A stretch of DNA of 41,552 nucleotides from a virus. How positions within the stretch are numbered: the first letter of the stretch is position 1; each line of letters starts with the position of its first letter. Made by a program: the position numbers and the translations under genes. This document shows positions 15,068 to 23,241 of this stretch, in pieces. The stretch covers positions 1-41,552 of IMG/VR virus record IMGVR_UViG_3300005732_000009; one strand, written 5' to 3'. Below the pieces are notes generated by a model. The model did no database searches. It had not been told where the DNA came from and saw only the letters and a program-made list of their open reading frames with translations.

Positions 15068-16335
15068 CAGTTTGCCATCGCGATACGGAAGCAGGTACCT
15101 GCCGGCGCAGTCGTGCTGTCGTCTCCGGTGTACGGGCCGCCCTGCTTGAAGTTGTAGATGGTGCGCTGGTAGTCGCTTCCGAAGTCTTTGACGTTGGGGT
15201 CGTTCTGTAGCGCGGCGGCTGGCAAGAACATGCTCAGCCCGTTGCCAGCACTGACCGGGCCGAAGCCGATGCAAAGGCTGTGCATTTGACGCTGGTAGAA
15301 CGTCGTTTGCGGAAGGCTGGAGCACTCAGCCGAGGCAATGATGTTGACCTCGGCGTTGAAGTCGACCACCTCGAGGTCGCGCATTCCCGTGATGGCTTCG
15401 CTGTAGCCCTTTGACGCGAGCGTCCAGGACAGGGTGGCGCTGAATTCATCAACGTCGATGGTGTCGCGGGTAATAGCTGCCGGCGCGGCAACCCCGTTGA
15501 CTGCCGTGTCGCCCACAACGGTGTAGCAGTCGAGCATGTGCGCGACTTCGCCGTCAGGGATGGTCGGGTCGACCACGGCCGCGCTGCCGTTGTCGTCATA
15601 GGCGTGGGCAAAGCGAATTGTCCACACTTCCTTGAGTTGTTTGCCGACGAGCGACAGCGCCACCGACTCAGGGCGGCAGCCGACCATAACGGTACGGAAG
15701 CCGACGCCATCGGCGGTGAATGCCAAGCTGTTACCGTAGCCTGCGAGGGTATTGGACACGCTGTAAGTCTGGCAAAGTCGAGGCGTGTAAGTGCCGTCGA
15801 GCGCCGTCGAGAGAGCGGGCGAGACGGTAATGTTTGAGCCGCTGATGTCGGTCACATAGGTGTACTCGCCGCGGTTGGCTACCGATACAGCCACGCCGCC
15901 GCCGATGGTGTAGTTGCCCGGCGTCGTGGCCTCCCACACATTGGCATCAGTGCCCGTAAGCACTGCGTCGCTGGATGCGCCAGCCGCAGTGCGAGTCATC
16001 ACCGCGTTCCACAGCTTGTGGTCAGGCATCGCGTCAATGCTCGCAAACGCGGTCGCGGAGCCGAGGCCCGCGTGAATCTTCTCGATAGTAAACGTGCCAG
16101 TGCGTCGCACCTTCGTCCCGCTCGTGTCAGGCTCGGGCGGGAGGTTGTACGGGCCGGCGCGCGCCTCGATGCGCTCGTTCATCGGCGGCTCGCCGTAAGT
16201 GATGATGGGCGCCCGGTCGCACTCCATCGAGACGAACGAAAGGCCGGAGATGTCGGGCAGGCCGGTTGAGGCGGAGATACTGCCGAAGCTCGACTCGACA
16301 GCGATGCTCAGCGATTTGATATGCGACGTGCTCAT
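15067..16335 (-). CDS. Major tail tube protein
   Basis: This 422-aa protein starts MSTSHIKSLSIAVESSFGSI, preceded by the small hairpin-protein gene and followed by the tail chaperones, the canonical location. It is beta-rich with a recurring Thr/Ser/Gly composition (ANVWEATTPGNYTIGGGVAV). At 422 aa it is well above the 150-250 residues usual for tube proteins, so it probably carries an inserted or appended decoration domain. The assignment rests on gene order and composition. Confidence 0.72.
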   Translation of the reverse strand: MSTSHIKSLSIAVESSFGSISASTGLPDISGLSFVSMECDRAPIITYGEPPMNERIEARAGPYNLPPEPDTSGTKVRRTGTFTIEKIHAGLGSATAFASIDAMPDHKLWNAVMTRTAAGASSDAVLTGTDANVWEATTPGNYTIGGGVAVSVANRGEYTYVTDISGSNITVSPALSTALDGTYTPRLCQTYSVSNTLAGYGNSLAFTADGVGFRTVMVGCRPESVALSLVGKQLKEVWTIRFAHAYDDNGSAAVVDPTIPDGEVAHMLDCYTVVGDTAVNGVAAPAAITRDTIDVDEFSATLSWTLASKGYSEAITGMRDLEVVDFNAEVNIIASAECSSLPQTTFYQRQMHSLCIGFGPVSAGNGLSMFLPAAALQNDPNVKDFGSDYQRTIYNFKQGGPYTGDDSTTAPAGTCFRIAMAN

Positions 16336-16538
16336 TTTGCAAGCCCCGCCCTGACCATGCAGTCTTTTGCTTCAAGCAGCTTTCGCAAGCCTGCCGACAG
16401 CTCAGCGGAAGGTTCACATGATGCTGCCATTTGCTCAGCCAATTCGCCGAACGGGCGGGAGATTCGTTGAAGATGTTCCGGTAGGTGACCCCAGGCAAAG
16501 AACTTGAGGATCGGAAATGTTTTTTCGGCTGGGTTCAT
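16332..16538 (-). CDS. Small helical-hairpin protein, Acb2/Tad1-like candidate
   Basis: The 68-aa product has two helices: about residues 10-38 (FFAWGHLPEHLQRISRPFGE, then LAEQMAASC) and 43-66 (SAELSAGLRKLLEAKDCMVR, then AGL). The layout 'HLP-hLQ-hS-PF-LA ... S-ALRKLLEAKD-hVRA' is one I remember as widespread in small proteins of actinophages. Its order of helix, Cys-Pro/Ser turn, and a second helix with RK-EA-A resembles the Acb2/Tad1 hairpin family, which sequesters cyclic nucleotides to block CBASS and Thoeris immunity. Its place between tail terminator and tail tube is unexpected for an anti-defence gene, so a tail-assembly role remains possible. The start overlaps the previous stop (ATGA). 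Confidence 0.55.
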   Translation of the reverse strand: MNPAEKTFPILKFFAWGHLPEHLQRISRPFGELAEQMAASCEPSAELSAGLRKLLEAKDCMVRAGLAK

Positions 16539-17032
16539 AATGCCTCTCGGTAGACGATGGGAAGCGGGATAGTCAGAATCTGGCCGATGGTGCGCGTACC
16601 AGTGTCGGTGTCCTGCTCGGCAGGCTCACGCGTGAGTTGTTCGCCAGGCACAACGGTGACAATGCCAGTCGTGGCGGTGTCCCACGCGGTGACGGACTGT
16701 GTTGCGCGGATGATGGCGCCGGCGTCCTCGCCCATTGCGGCGAGCATCGCAGGCAGCGTGAAGTCTGCTAGCTTATAGAGGATTTTGATGTCGAAGACGG
16801 CGCGGAGCCGAAGCCCCGGGATTCCACACGCACCGTCATCGCGTGGCACATCATCCGACAGCCGCACGACAAAAGAGCGAGTGTCACCGCGTGACGGGTC
16901 TTCGAGGATGTCGCGGCTGAACCCGCCGGCGACAGACTCCGATGCGGCGAAGGCGCGAGCCGCCATCGTGCGCGGGGTGACGCCCTCGACGATGTTGACC
17001 AGCGTGGCGATGATATCAGTCGGCCCAGCCAT
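16535..17032 (-). CDS. Tail terminator / tail completion protein
   Basis: This 165-aa product begins MAGPTDIIATLVNIVEGVTP, with an alpha/beta pattern and a central FDIKILYKLADFTLPAMLAA segment, as in the gpU-like family that caps the tail tube and docks it to the head. It lies between a gp10-like neck protein and the tail tube, which is the standard order. It overlaps both neighbours by a base or a few bases, so it is translated in one coupled series. Confidence 0.6.
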   Translation of the reverse strand: MAGPTDIIATLVNIVEGVTPRTMAARAFAASESVAGGFSRDILEDPSRGDTRSFVVRLSDDVPRDDGACGIPGLRLRAVFDIKILYKLADFTLPAMLAAMGEDAGAIIRATQSVTAWDTATTGIVTVVPGEQLTREPAEQDTDTGTRTIGQILTIPLPIVYREAL

Positions 17033-17469
17033 CAGCGCAGCCCCGTCAGTGCCTGAAGCGAGGGCGCCTCGAAGGCTTCACGCAGCCGGTCTTGGGTCCA
17101 CTTCTCAAGCCGCTTGAGTGTGTGGGGCCGCAGCACGACGAACGGGCGCGCTGGGATGGCTTCAGAGCCGTCCTTGCGCCGCGTGCCCGCCTGCTGAAAC
17201 CGAGCGTAGAAGGCGCGGGGCTTGACCGTGCCAGCCTTCTTTCGGGCGCTGATGCGCATCTTCGCCAGCATGTTGCCCGTTTGCGTCAGGTCGACCGGGA
17301 TGCCGCGCAATTCCTTGCTCTTGTACGGTTTGAATCTGCCACCCGTCGCACTGATGCCGCGCTCGGTCTGCATCTGGATGTCTTGCGCAATCATCTTGAG
17401 CATGTTGCGAGCGCTCTTGCGCTGCCAGAGTTGGACCTTCTTGGCGCTGATTTTGACGCTGATGCTCAT
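17032..17469 (-). CDS. Head-tail joining (neck) protein, HK97 gp10-like
   Basis: This 145-aa basic protein has the features of the HK97-gp10/minor tail Z family: a long N-terminal helix (KVQLWQRKSARNMLKMIAQD), a central YARFQQAGT...RPFVVLRP section (residues about 95-120; the typical 'G-T-x-RPF' motif is intact), and a C-terminal helix. In this family the protein sits at the head-tail interface. Order connector, gp10-like, terminator, tube is canonical. Confidence 0.75.
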   Translation of the reverse strand: MSISVKISAKKVQLWQRKSARNMLKMIAQDIQMQTERGISATGGRFKPYKSKELRGIPVDLTQTGNMLAKMRISARKKAGTVKPRAFYARFQQAGTRRKDGSEAIPARPFVVLRPHTLKRLEKWTQDRLREAFEAPSLQALTGLR

Positions 17470-18467
17470 CGCGTCCTCGTCATCGTGGCGCGGGACGTCG
17501 TCGGAAAGCCGGTGCTCTGGAATGCTGCGCGAGGTCCGGTGACTGCCACCTCTTCGCCGTCATCAATCTCGCCGTCCTTGTCGAGGTCGATCCAGATAGG
17601 GCGCATCGCCTCGGCGTAGAGCCCTGTTTTGCGTCGCAGGTCTTCGCCGGTCTCTGGACCGTAGGCGCGAGCGAAGTAGGCTTGCGCCGCCTCGGAGTCG
17701 CCACGACTCCAAAGGATCATCGACGCTGCGTGGTAGGCGTGCACCTGCTCGAGCGCAGGCGCCTGGCTCTGGACACTGTTGACAGTGGCGCGCTGGCCGT
17801 CTGCCATCGTGTAGGTCGCAACGTCCTGGTCGATGCGGGTGGCGAGTTCGATGTAGGCCGCGGCGATGCGGTCTTCGTAGTCGGCGGTCCCGTGCGCCAT
17901 GATGGCGAGGTCGGGGAACCGGCGCACCAGGGACGCGGTGGTCAGGCCCGATTGCCACACAACGCGGGTGACCTGGACGAGCCCTTGAGCAAAGGCGTCG
18001 TCGCCGCTCGCGTCGGTGTAGGCGATTGACCACTCGGTGCCGAGGTAGTCAGCTGCCGCGGTCACGTTCGCAGCGCCAATGGCCGTCGACCACGTGGCAA
18101 ACTGAAGCGTCGCTGTAGCCGTCAGCGCAATCGAGCGCGGTAGCGGCTGGGCGAGCAGTATCGACGTGCCGTTGATTCGCACCACGCGGACGGGGAAAAC
18201 CCCATCTTCAGCAGTGATGAGAAAGGCGTCGCCGAACTTAAAGAAATCGTCAGGGACGACCGGACCAGTACTCGCGGTGAGTACCGTCCGGTCGGCACTG
18301 ATGCCACCCGCTGTAATCGTCACATCTGCGACAAGTTGAGCCATCGCGGCGCTAAACGCACCGATACCCAGCGTCACGGCCGAAGTCGCATCGATGGGGG
18401 ATGGGGCGTCCCACGTAAAGGCTGTGTCAGCCCCTACGCGGAACACTCGCGGGTGAAGGGCTGCCAC
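17466..18467 (-). CDS. Head-tail connector protein with EF-hand-like loop
   Basis: This 333-aa product lies between the capsid genes and the neck protein. The N-terminal 125 residues are beta-rich (TAEDGVFPVRVVRINGTSIL); residues of about 190-275 are helical (YEDRIAAAYIELATRIDQDV; QVHAYHAASMILWSRGD), as in gp6/adaptor-type connectors. Close to the C-terminus is DLDKDGEIDDGE, a perfect 12-residue calcium-binding EF-hand/dockerin loop (D1, D3, D5, G6, I8, D9, E12). The combination of a beta domain and a helical adaptor in one chain is unusual. Confidence 0.65.
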   Translation of the reverse strand: MAALHPRVFRVGADTAFTWDAPSPIDATSAVTLGIGAFSAAMAQLVADVTITAGGISADRTVLTASTGPVVPDDFFKFGDAFLITAEDGVFPVRVVRINGTSILLAQPLPRSIALTATATLQFATWSTAIGAANVTAAADYLGTEWSIAYTDASGDDAFAQGLVQVTRVVWQSGLTTASLVRRFPDLAIMAHGTADYEDRIAAAYIELATRIDQDVATYTMADGQRATVNSVQSQAPALEQVHAYHAASMILWSRGDSEAAQAYFARAYGPETGEDLRRKTGLYAEAMRPIWIDLDKDGEIDDGEEVAVTGPRAAFQSTGFPTTSRATMTRTR

Positions 18468-18697
18468 TACTTGGCAACCTTGGGAGCAGGCTTGGCCTTG
18501 ATGGCATACATGGCAGGCTTGCCATCAATGCCTTCACATCGCTTGTTGACTGCCGCGATGGCCTCCTTGAGACCATCAAAGTCGGCAATCTCAAACTGTT
18601 TGCCAGCTCGCCAGTCCTGCCCGTTCCGCTGCCCTTTCGGGGTCGGCACGCAGGTGGCTGACAGTCGGTCTTTCGGCTCAAAACAATACATAGCCAT
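18467..18697 (-). CDS. Small hypothetical head-region protein
   Basis: This 76-aa product (MAMYCFEPKDRLSATCVPTP) starts after GGGAGA and follows the major capsid gene by 12 bases. It is basic and ends in a Lys/Pro/Ala tail (AIKAKPAPKVAK). Small proteins at this position are often head-closure or capsid-associated factors. No family recognised; its stop shares its last base with the next start codon. Confidence 0.6.
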   Translation of the reverse strand: MAMYCFEPKDRLSATCVPTPKGQRNGQDWRAGKQFEIADFDGLKEAIAAVNKRCEGIDGKPAMYAIKAKPAPKVAK

Positions 18698-18709
18698 GGC
18701 GCGTCTCCC

Positions 18710-19741
18710 TTAAAGCAGAACGTCGGTGATGAGGATAGCTTGCTCGGCATCGACGGCCACGAAGTCGTTCGCCTGCTCGGCGTACGAGATTCGGTGAATG
18801 CCGCCAGGCACATCGAAGGCCCCAGCCCGGAAGTCGTACGCGCAGAAGTCGACGGCCGCTGTGGGGCCAAGCTTTGCCTTGGCGCCCTCCTTGCCTGCAA
18901 ACCTCTGCTTCGGGTCCACGTGCGCCAGCCAGATCTGGTCTGACCAGACTGCCGCCTTGGTCGCAGACGACTGACCAATGTTCGAGGTGTCCTGAACAGC
19001 GCCGCCAACGAACACACGATGTGCGGGAATCCCCATTACCTGGGCAATGACGGTCTTGAGCCCCGAAAAGTCGTTGGCAGTCGACAGTACGCGGGAGCCG
19101 ACACCGGCGGCAGCCCCGAAGGCATTCGGCGCGTAACCCCGAACCTCTTCGTTGGCGCTCAGCACACTTGCCACATCGTAAGAGAGGAGCACGGTGTTGA
19201 GTCGACGCCCCCAAGACTGGAGGTGGAACAGGCGCATGATGGCCGAGAGGTCCACAAGCGGTGTGGCCCCTGCTTGGTCCCATTGAGTCGAACCGCCATT
19301 GGGGATGCCGGCGCAGGTGTAGTCAACCCAGTTGCTGGTATTGAACAGCAGGTCGCGGAGGCGGGTTTCAGCCTCCAGCTTGATGCGGTTCGCGACCTCG
19401 GTGGCGACGTCCACATCCTCCGTCAACTGGTCGATGATGTGGTCCTGCTGCATATCCTGCGGAGTTGAGTCCGAGTAGAATTTGCAGTTGAACGTCCCAT
19501 TGAACGGGTCAAGGCGGTGGCTGACGTTGCGGTCTGCACCACGAGCACGAACAAGGTTCTTGCCTGTGATATTGGCAGCGGTTCGCGGGTTAGCCGCCAT
19601 CCACGTACCGCTGATATTGCCCTTCACGTCGACGCGGGGGATGACTCCCTGGTCGATGAGGAAAGACTGCTCAAGGCCGGCCGCAGTAAGGCCGGTGACG
19701 ACGGGGTCGACGGGCCGCTGCCCGTTACGAGTGAATGACAT
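18710..19741 (-). CDS. Major capsid protein
   Basis: This 343-aa protein begins at an ATG eight bases after AAGGAGG, the strongest ribosome site in the operon and fitting for the most abundant virion protein. It lies directly after protease-scaffold and decoration genes. Stretches such as NRIKLEAETRLRDLLFNTSN (the long spine helix of the HK97 fold) and AVWSDQIWLAHVDPKQRFAG followed by a beta-rich C-terminus are typical of lambda gpE-like capsid proteins. No long delta domain is present, in keeping with a separate scaffold. Its role is to form the icosahedral shell. Confidence 0.88.
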   Translation of the reverse strand: MSFTRNGQRPVDPVVTGLTAAGLEQSFLIDQGVIPRVDVKGNISGTWMAANPRTAANITGKNLVRARGADRNVSHRLDPFNGTFNCKFYSDSTPQDMQQDHIIDQLTEDVDVATEVANRIKLEAETRLRDLLFNTSNWVDYTCAGIPNGGSTQWDQAGATPLVDLSAIMRLFHLQSWGRRLNTVLLSYDVASVLSANEEVRGYAPNAFGAAAGVGSRVLSTANDFSGLKTVIAQVMGIPAHRVFVGGAVQDTSNIGQSSATKAAVWSDQIWLAHVDPKQRFAGKEGAKAKLGPTAAVDFCAYDFRAGAFDVPGGIHRISYAEQANDFVAVDAEQAILITDVLL

Positions 19742-19754
19742 GTTTCAGCCCTCC

Positions 19755-20144
19755 TTATCGGTCCAGCGGGGAGCCGACGAGAACGATTTCGATCTCGTCG
19801 TCGGCTGCTGCGGTGAGTTGCCCCGGATGCGGGAGCCAGTTGGCCACATGCACATTCCCAGCGCCTGAGACATACGGAACGAACTTGTTGCTGGCGTTGA
19901 TCATCAGAGCGTGGCTGGCGGTTGCTGCGGTGATGGCAGCGCCTGCCTTGCCAGTCACTCGACCAAGGACGACGGCCTTGAGGTCAACCGTGTCGGTGGC
20001 GCCGCAGCCCTCAAGCATCACGCCGTCAATGGCCGAGCCGGCACCTGAGACACTGGTTGCGAGCCCCGCCGCGCTGAAGGCGAAAGCATCGCCGATGGAA
20101 AAGGCGGTGCTCCCATCGGTGGTCACTGAGTAGTCCTGGTTCAT
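19755..20144 (-). CDS. Capsid decoration (cement) protein
   Basis: I chose the second ATG of an ATGATG pair (20144), six bases after GGAGG; 20147 is possible. The 129-aa beta-rich product (MNQDYSVTTDGSTAFSIGDA ... LKAVVLGRVTGKAGAAITAA) looks like lambda gpD/DUF2190-type decoration proteins that bind the outside of expanded capsids. It sits between scaffold and major capsid genes as in lambda. The start overlaps the protease stop, so translation is coupled. Confidence 0.75.
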   Translation of the reverse strand: MNQDYSVTTDGSTAFSIGDAFAFSAAGLATSVSGAGSAIDGVMLEGCGATDTVDLKAVVLGRVTGKAGAAITAATASHALMINASNKFVPYVSGAGNVHVANWLPHPGQLTAAADDEIEIVLVGSPLDR

Positions 20145-20689
20145 CATGCGCCTCCTGCGTACGCCGCATATTCGCGGGGGTGGGCGACCTGGAACGCAGC
20201 CATTGCTGATGCGTAATCCACGCCTTCGTTTTCGGCGATGTGCGCCTTGACCCACTGGTCAATGCCAGCGGCGGTCGCCAGGGTGGCGTCCACGTTGGCG
20301 ACGTTGGGCGCGCCGCCAATGGAGGTCGAGCCAAGCGCGGGATTGCCAGCGCCAGCGCTGAGGGCCTCCAGGTCGCTGAACAGCCGAACGGGGCACGCGG
20401 CGGCGGCGGTCGCGAGGTCGCAACCATTGGCCACGGCGTATTCCTCGGCGCTTGCCATCTCGGCGTCGTACGCGTGCTCGGCAAGCGCCTTGGCGGCGTC
20501 GCTGGTGCCGATACGGCCCGAGGCGATGAGCGCGTCGATACGCTGCGTCTTGACCTGGGCCTGAGCCTGCGCAGCATGCAGTTGCTGCACGTTGAGGCTC
20601 GCCTCAGCCCGCGCCAACTGCTGGCGGAGTTTGTTGAGTTCGATGTCTTTGTCGACATCAGCGGCCGAGGCCGCGGCGGGTTGGCTCAT
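20144..20689 (-). CDS. Scaffold protein from an internal start (Nu3-like)
   Basis: Within the protease gene an in-frame ATG at 20689 (MSQPAAASAADVDKDIELNK) is preceded by AAGGAGG at eight bases, one of the best ribosome sites in the window. Translation from it gives 181 aa: a coiled coil and a helical C-terminal domain without the catalytic part. This matches lambda Nu3 inside gene C. The product would guide capsid assembly and be removed before DNA packaging. Confidence 0.72.
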   Translation of the reverse strand: MSQPAAASAADVDKDIELNKLRQQLARAEASLNVQQLHAAQAQAQVKTQRIDALIASGRIGTSDAAKALAEHAYDAEMASAEEYAVANGCDLATAAAACPVRLFSDLEALSAGAGNPALGSTSIGGAPNVANVDATLATAAGIDQWVKAHIAENEGVDYASAMAAFQVAHPREYAAYAGGA

Positions 20690-21607
20690 GGCCTCTTCCT
20701 CCTTGTCTTCTGTGCTTTCGTCCGGTGCGCCGCCGTTATCATCGGCGGCCACCTCCTCGTCCTGGGTGTCATCACCGCGGAGCTTGCGCACCAGGGCCTT
20801 GAGTTCGTCCTGGCTCATCTCGTCCAGGTCGGCGTTCCCCTCCATAGGGGCCTCCATTCCGGCGAGGGCCGGGCTTGTGTCATTGGCGCGAGCGCCGGGG
20901 CTGGGTGAACTAGTGGCATCAGTCAGGCCGTCGATAAGGCCCATGCCGAGAGCTTTGCGAGCTGGGAGGATCGCGCCTGCGCCATAAGCCGCGGCGAGTC
21001 CCTCACGCTTAACACCGCGGTTCTGCGCGATGTCGTCAAACATGATGGCAGCGAAGTCATCGACGATGACCTGATATTGGTCAGCCTCTTCGCTGTCGGG
21101 CGCAGCGCACTTGGCCGGCGAGTCGGACGAGCGGAACAACTTAAGACCTTGTGGCCCCTTTCCGACCGGCTTCATCACGCCAAGGCTGCCGACAGTCGAG
21201 GTGACGGTGGCGACCATCGTGTCAGCCGCTGACGCCATCCAGTACGCAGCCGAGCAGCACAGGCCGTCAATGCGGGCAGTAGTCGGCTTGCCAATGTCGC
21301 GAATCGCCTGCATGACCTCGCGGACGCCCGAGACGATGCCGCCCGGGGAATCGACAGCAAAGGTCACGCTGGTGATGTTTGCGTTGGCCTTGGCTGCGGC
21401 GATGGCGTCGAGCAGCGTCGAGCACGCGGTGCCCATCGGGCCGAACCAGCCGAACATCGGCGTCGGTGTAATCATGTCCGAAATGGCAATGACCGCCTCG
21501 CTACCGTTGACGGTGTAGCCCTCTGGCGCATCACCATCAGACGCGGCAAGCGCCTCACCCATGGCTCGGGTCAAATGTGTTGGCTCAATTGCCCAGACGT
21601 GGCTCAT
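20144..21607 (-). CDS. Prohead protease (S49/SppA family) fused to scaffold domain
   Basis: This 487-aa product has an N-terminal S49 peptidase domain at about residues 35-235: VTFAVDSPGGIVSG (oxyanion strand), DGLCCSAAYWMASAAD (nucleophile Ser in the SAAY motif, near residue 118) and VGSLGVM. Residues of about 260-330 are acidic and disordered, and 325-400 form a coiled coil (IELNKLRQQLARAEASLN), the scaffold part. The protease matures the prohead and digests the scaffold. A second start inside the gene would produce scaffold alone, as in lambda C/Nu3. Confidence 0.87.
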   Translation of the reverse strand: MSHVWAIEPTHLTRAMGEALAASDGDAPEGYTVNGSEAVIAISDMITPTPMFGWFGPMGTACSTLLDAIAAAKANANITSVTFAVDSPGGIVSGVREVMQAIRDIGKPTTARIDGLCCSAAYWMASAADTMVATVTSTVGSLGVMKPVGKGPQGLKLFRSSDSPAKCAAPDSEEADQYQVIVDDFAAIMFDDIAQNRGVKREGLAAAYGAGAILPARKALGMGLIDGLTDATSSPSPGARANDTSPALAGMEAPMEGNADLDEMSQDELKALVRKLRGDDTQDEEVAADDNGGAPDESTEDKEEEAMSQPAAASAADVDKDIELNKLRQQLARAEASLNVQQLHAAQAQAQVKTQRIDALIASGRIGTSDAAKALAEHAYDAEMASAEEYAVANGCDLATAAAACPVRLFSDLEALSAGAGNPALGSTSIGGAPNVANVDATLATAAGIDQWVKAHIAENEGVDYASAMAAFQVAHPREYAAYAGGA

Positions 21608-23187
21608 GGTTTCACCGTTCGGGGCTTGCGATTGGGTTCAGGGTCCTCAGCGCCACCCTCAAGACCTGGGCGCCCAGGGCCTGGACGCCCAGCGGGCGCC
21701 TCGCGGCCTGTGCCCTCGTCGGTTGCTACCACGGAGGCCTGCTCCTGGCCGTCGCTTACATCCTTGCTGATGGCGTCGAGTTCTGCGTCGGTGTACTCGA
21801 TACCCATGCGGTCAAGGATTGGACGGATGAGCGCCTTATGCCGCAGGAGACCTGTCGACTTCCAGGCACTCAGGACGCCCACCAGTTCATTAAACGCGTC
21901 GGTGTCGAGGCCTGAGTGTGCAATCTTGGGCGCGAGATGCATCTCACTCTCCCACCCGTTAGCCTTCATGATGCGACCCACAACACCACCTCCAGGCCGG
22001 TCATCGCCGTTGATTTGGCTTGCGATGTTGTCGGCGACATTCTCGACCCATACGTCGAAGTGTGATGCGGACTGTGTTGACAGAGCGCGGCTGCCGGTCG
22101 TGTCGCCGAGGCCCATCGCAAGGAACGGCTGGAGCAGGCCCGAGACAATCTCGTCATTGCTCTGGCGGATTGTGTCGTTGCACTGGCTGGCATCGAAGAC
22201 GCCGCCGATGAAATCGATGTTGATCAGCGTGTCGGACTGAATTGCTGTGGCGCCGCCGACCGCCCATTGTGAGGCTGAGGCGAACGCTGCGTCAGAGGCC
22301 TGCGCGATTTCGTCTGGGGAATAGCCCGCATTAATCATACCCATGCGGTCGGTCTTGACGTGCGGAACTGGCGCGGCAAAGCGGTTGAGGCCTATAGCGC
22401 GGGCGTCCTTCGCCGCGGTCTTGTCTTTCCAATCGGCCCAGACGGACCGCATAATGCCGCCGTCACCTGCCCAGTTGGTGCCAGTAAATCCATGCGTCAG
22501 AAGCAACAGGCGATTGGCTGGAGTCACCGGCATGTGACTGACAGACAACGGGTTGCCACTGCTGTCGATGATGCCGCCGTAGGTCGCGCCGCGGTCAATC
22601 TGCTGGACAGCGGAGAGCGTGCGACCGCCGTCGTCGCTCACCCAGCGATAGTGCGCCGAAGGCTCACAGTCAGCGAAGAAGTCGACCATGGTGCGCAACT
22701 GACCGTCGACACTGCTGCGCCTCACGCAGTCAATCTGCTCGGCGTAGCGGAAGCCCGGAGCGAGCGCGTACCGGCTCAAATAGCTGAGCTGCTGGTCTTG
22801 CCAGCCGTAGCGCATGCGCGACCACATATCGGCGAAGAATGCGCGGTAATACTCGGCACGTGGCGAGTCGTCGGCAGCCACGAACTTCCACGTCGCCGAC
22901 CGGATGGTCTGCAAGTAGCCCTCGACGGCGAGCCGCACCACACCGTCTCGGCGAAGCATGTCCTCAGCGTCGTGGCACCACTGCTCACTGGTCAGTGCAG
23001 TGTTCCGCTCGTAGCCGGTGATTTGGCCGTAGCCGTACTGAGTGCCCGAGGCTGATGTGCGCTCGTAGCCCTCGGCGGTGGGAACGGATGGAGTTGGCTC
23101 ATCCCACCCAAGCGCGACGGCCTGTGTCGGCCTGAAGACCGACCGGATACGCGTCCAGAAGTTGGGAGAGCGTGGCGCCATGGGCAC
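21604..23187 (-). CDS. Portal protein
   Basis: This 527-aa protein follows the large terminase. Helical clip/stem-type regions include CHDAEDMLRRDGVVRLAVEG and SQCNDTIRQSNDEIVSGLLQ, next to FLAMGLGDTTGSRALSTQSA, a pattern I associate with DUF935-type portals. The ring of this protein occupies one capsid vertex, docks the terminase and forms the DNA channel. The C-terminal 50 residues are Pro/Gly/Glu-rich and probably disordered. It overlaps the protease gene by four bases. Confidence 0.85.
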   Translation of the reverse strand: MPMAPRSPNFWTRIRSVFRPTQAVALGWDEPTPSVPTAEGYERTSASGTQYGYGQITGYERNTALTSEQWCHDAEDMLRRDGVVRLAVEGYLQTIRSATWKFVAADDSPRAEYYRAFFADMWSRMRYGWQDQQLSYLSRYALAPGFRYAEQIDCVRRSSVDGQLRTMVDFFADCEPSAHYRWVSDDGGRTLSAVQQIDRGATYGGIIDSSGNPLSVSHMPVTPANRLLLLTHGFTGTNWAGDGGIMRSVWADWKDKTAAKDARAIGLNRFAAPVPHVKTDRMGMINAGYSPDEIAQASDAAFASASQWAVGGATAIQSDTLINIDFIGGVFDASQCNDTIRQSNDEIVSGLLQPFLAMGLGDTTGSRALSTQSASHFDVWVENVADNIASQINGDDRPGGGVVGRIMKANGWESEMHLAPKIAHSGLDTDAFNELVGVLSAWKSTGLLRHKALIRPILDRMGIEYTDAELDAISKDVSDGQEQASVVATDEGTGREAPAGRPGPGRPGLEGGAEDPEPNRKPRTVKP

Positions 23188-23200
23188 AACTTATCGACTC

Positions 23201-23230
23201 AGCCGAACAATTGCCAACGATTGTTCGGCT
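23201..23230. repeat. Perfect 11-bp inverted repeat between terminase and portal genes
   Basis: Arms AGCCGAACAAT (23201-23211) and ATTGTTCGGCT (23220-23230) flank an eight-base loop in the 54-base gap between the portal start and the terminase stop. There is no T-run, so a terminator is unlikely. The arm shares TGTTCGGC with the region just upstream of the small terminase gene, 2.3 kb away, which hints at a common DNA-binding protein. Confidence 0.75.
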
Positions 23231-23241
23231 GGGGCGAACAG

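Noticed and set aside
14393-15325. Longer 310-aa version of the tail chaperone gene
   Set aside because: The extra N-terminal 86 residues lie inside the tail tube gene; the ATG at 15067 overlaps the tube stop and gives a sensible protein.
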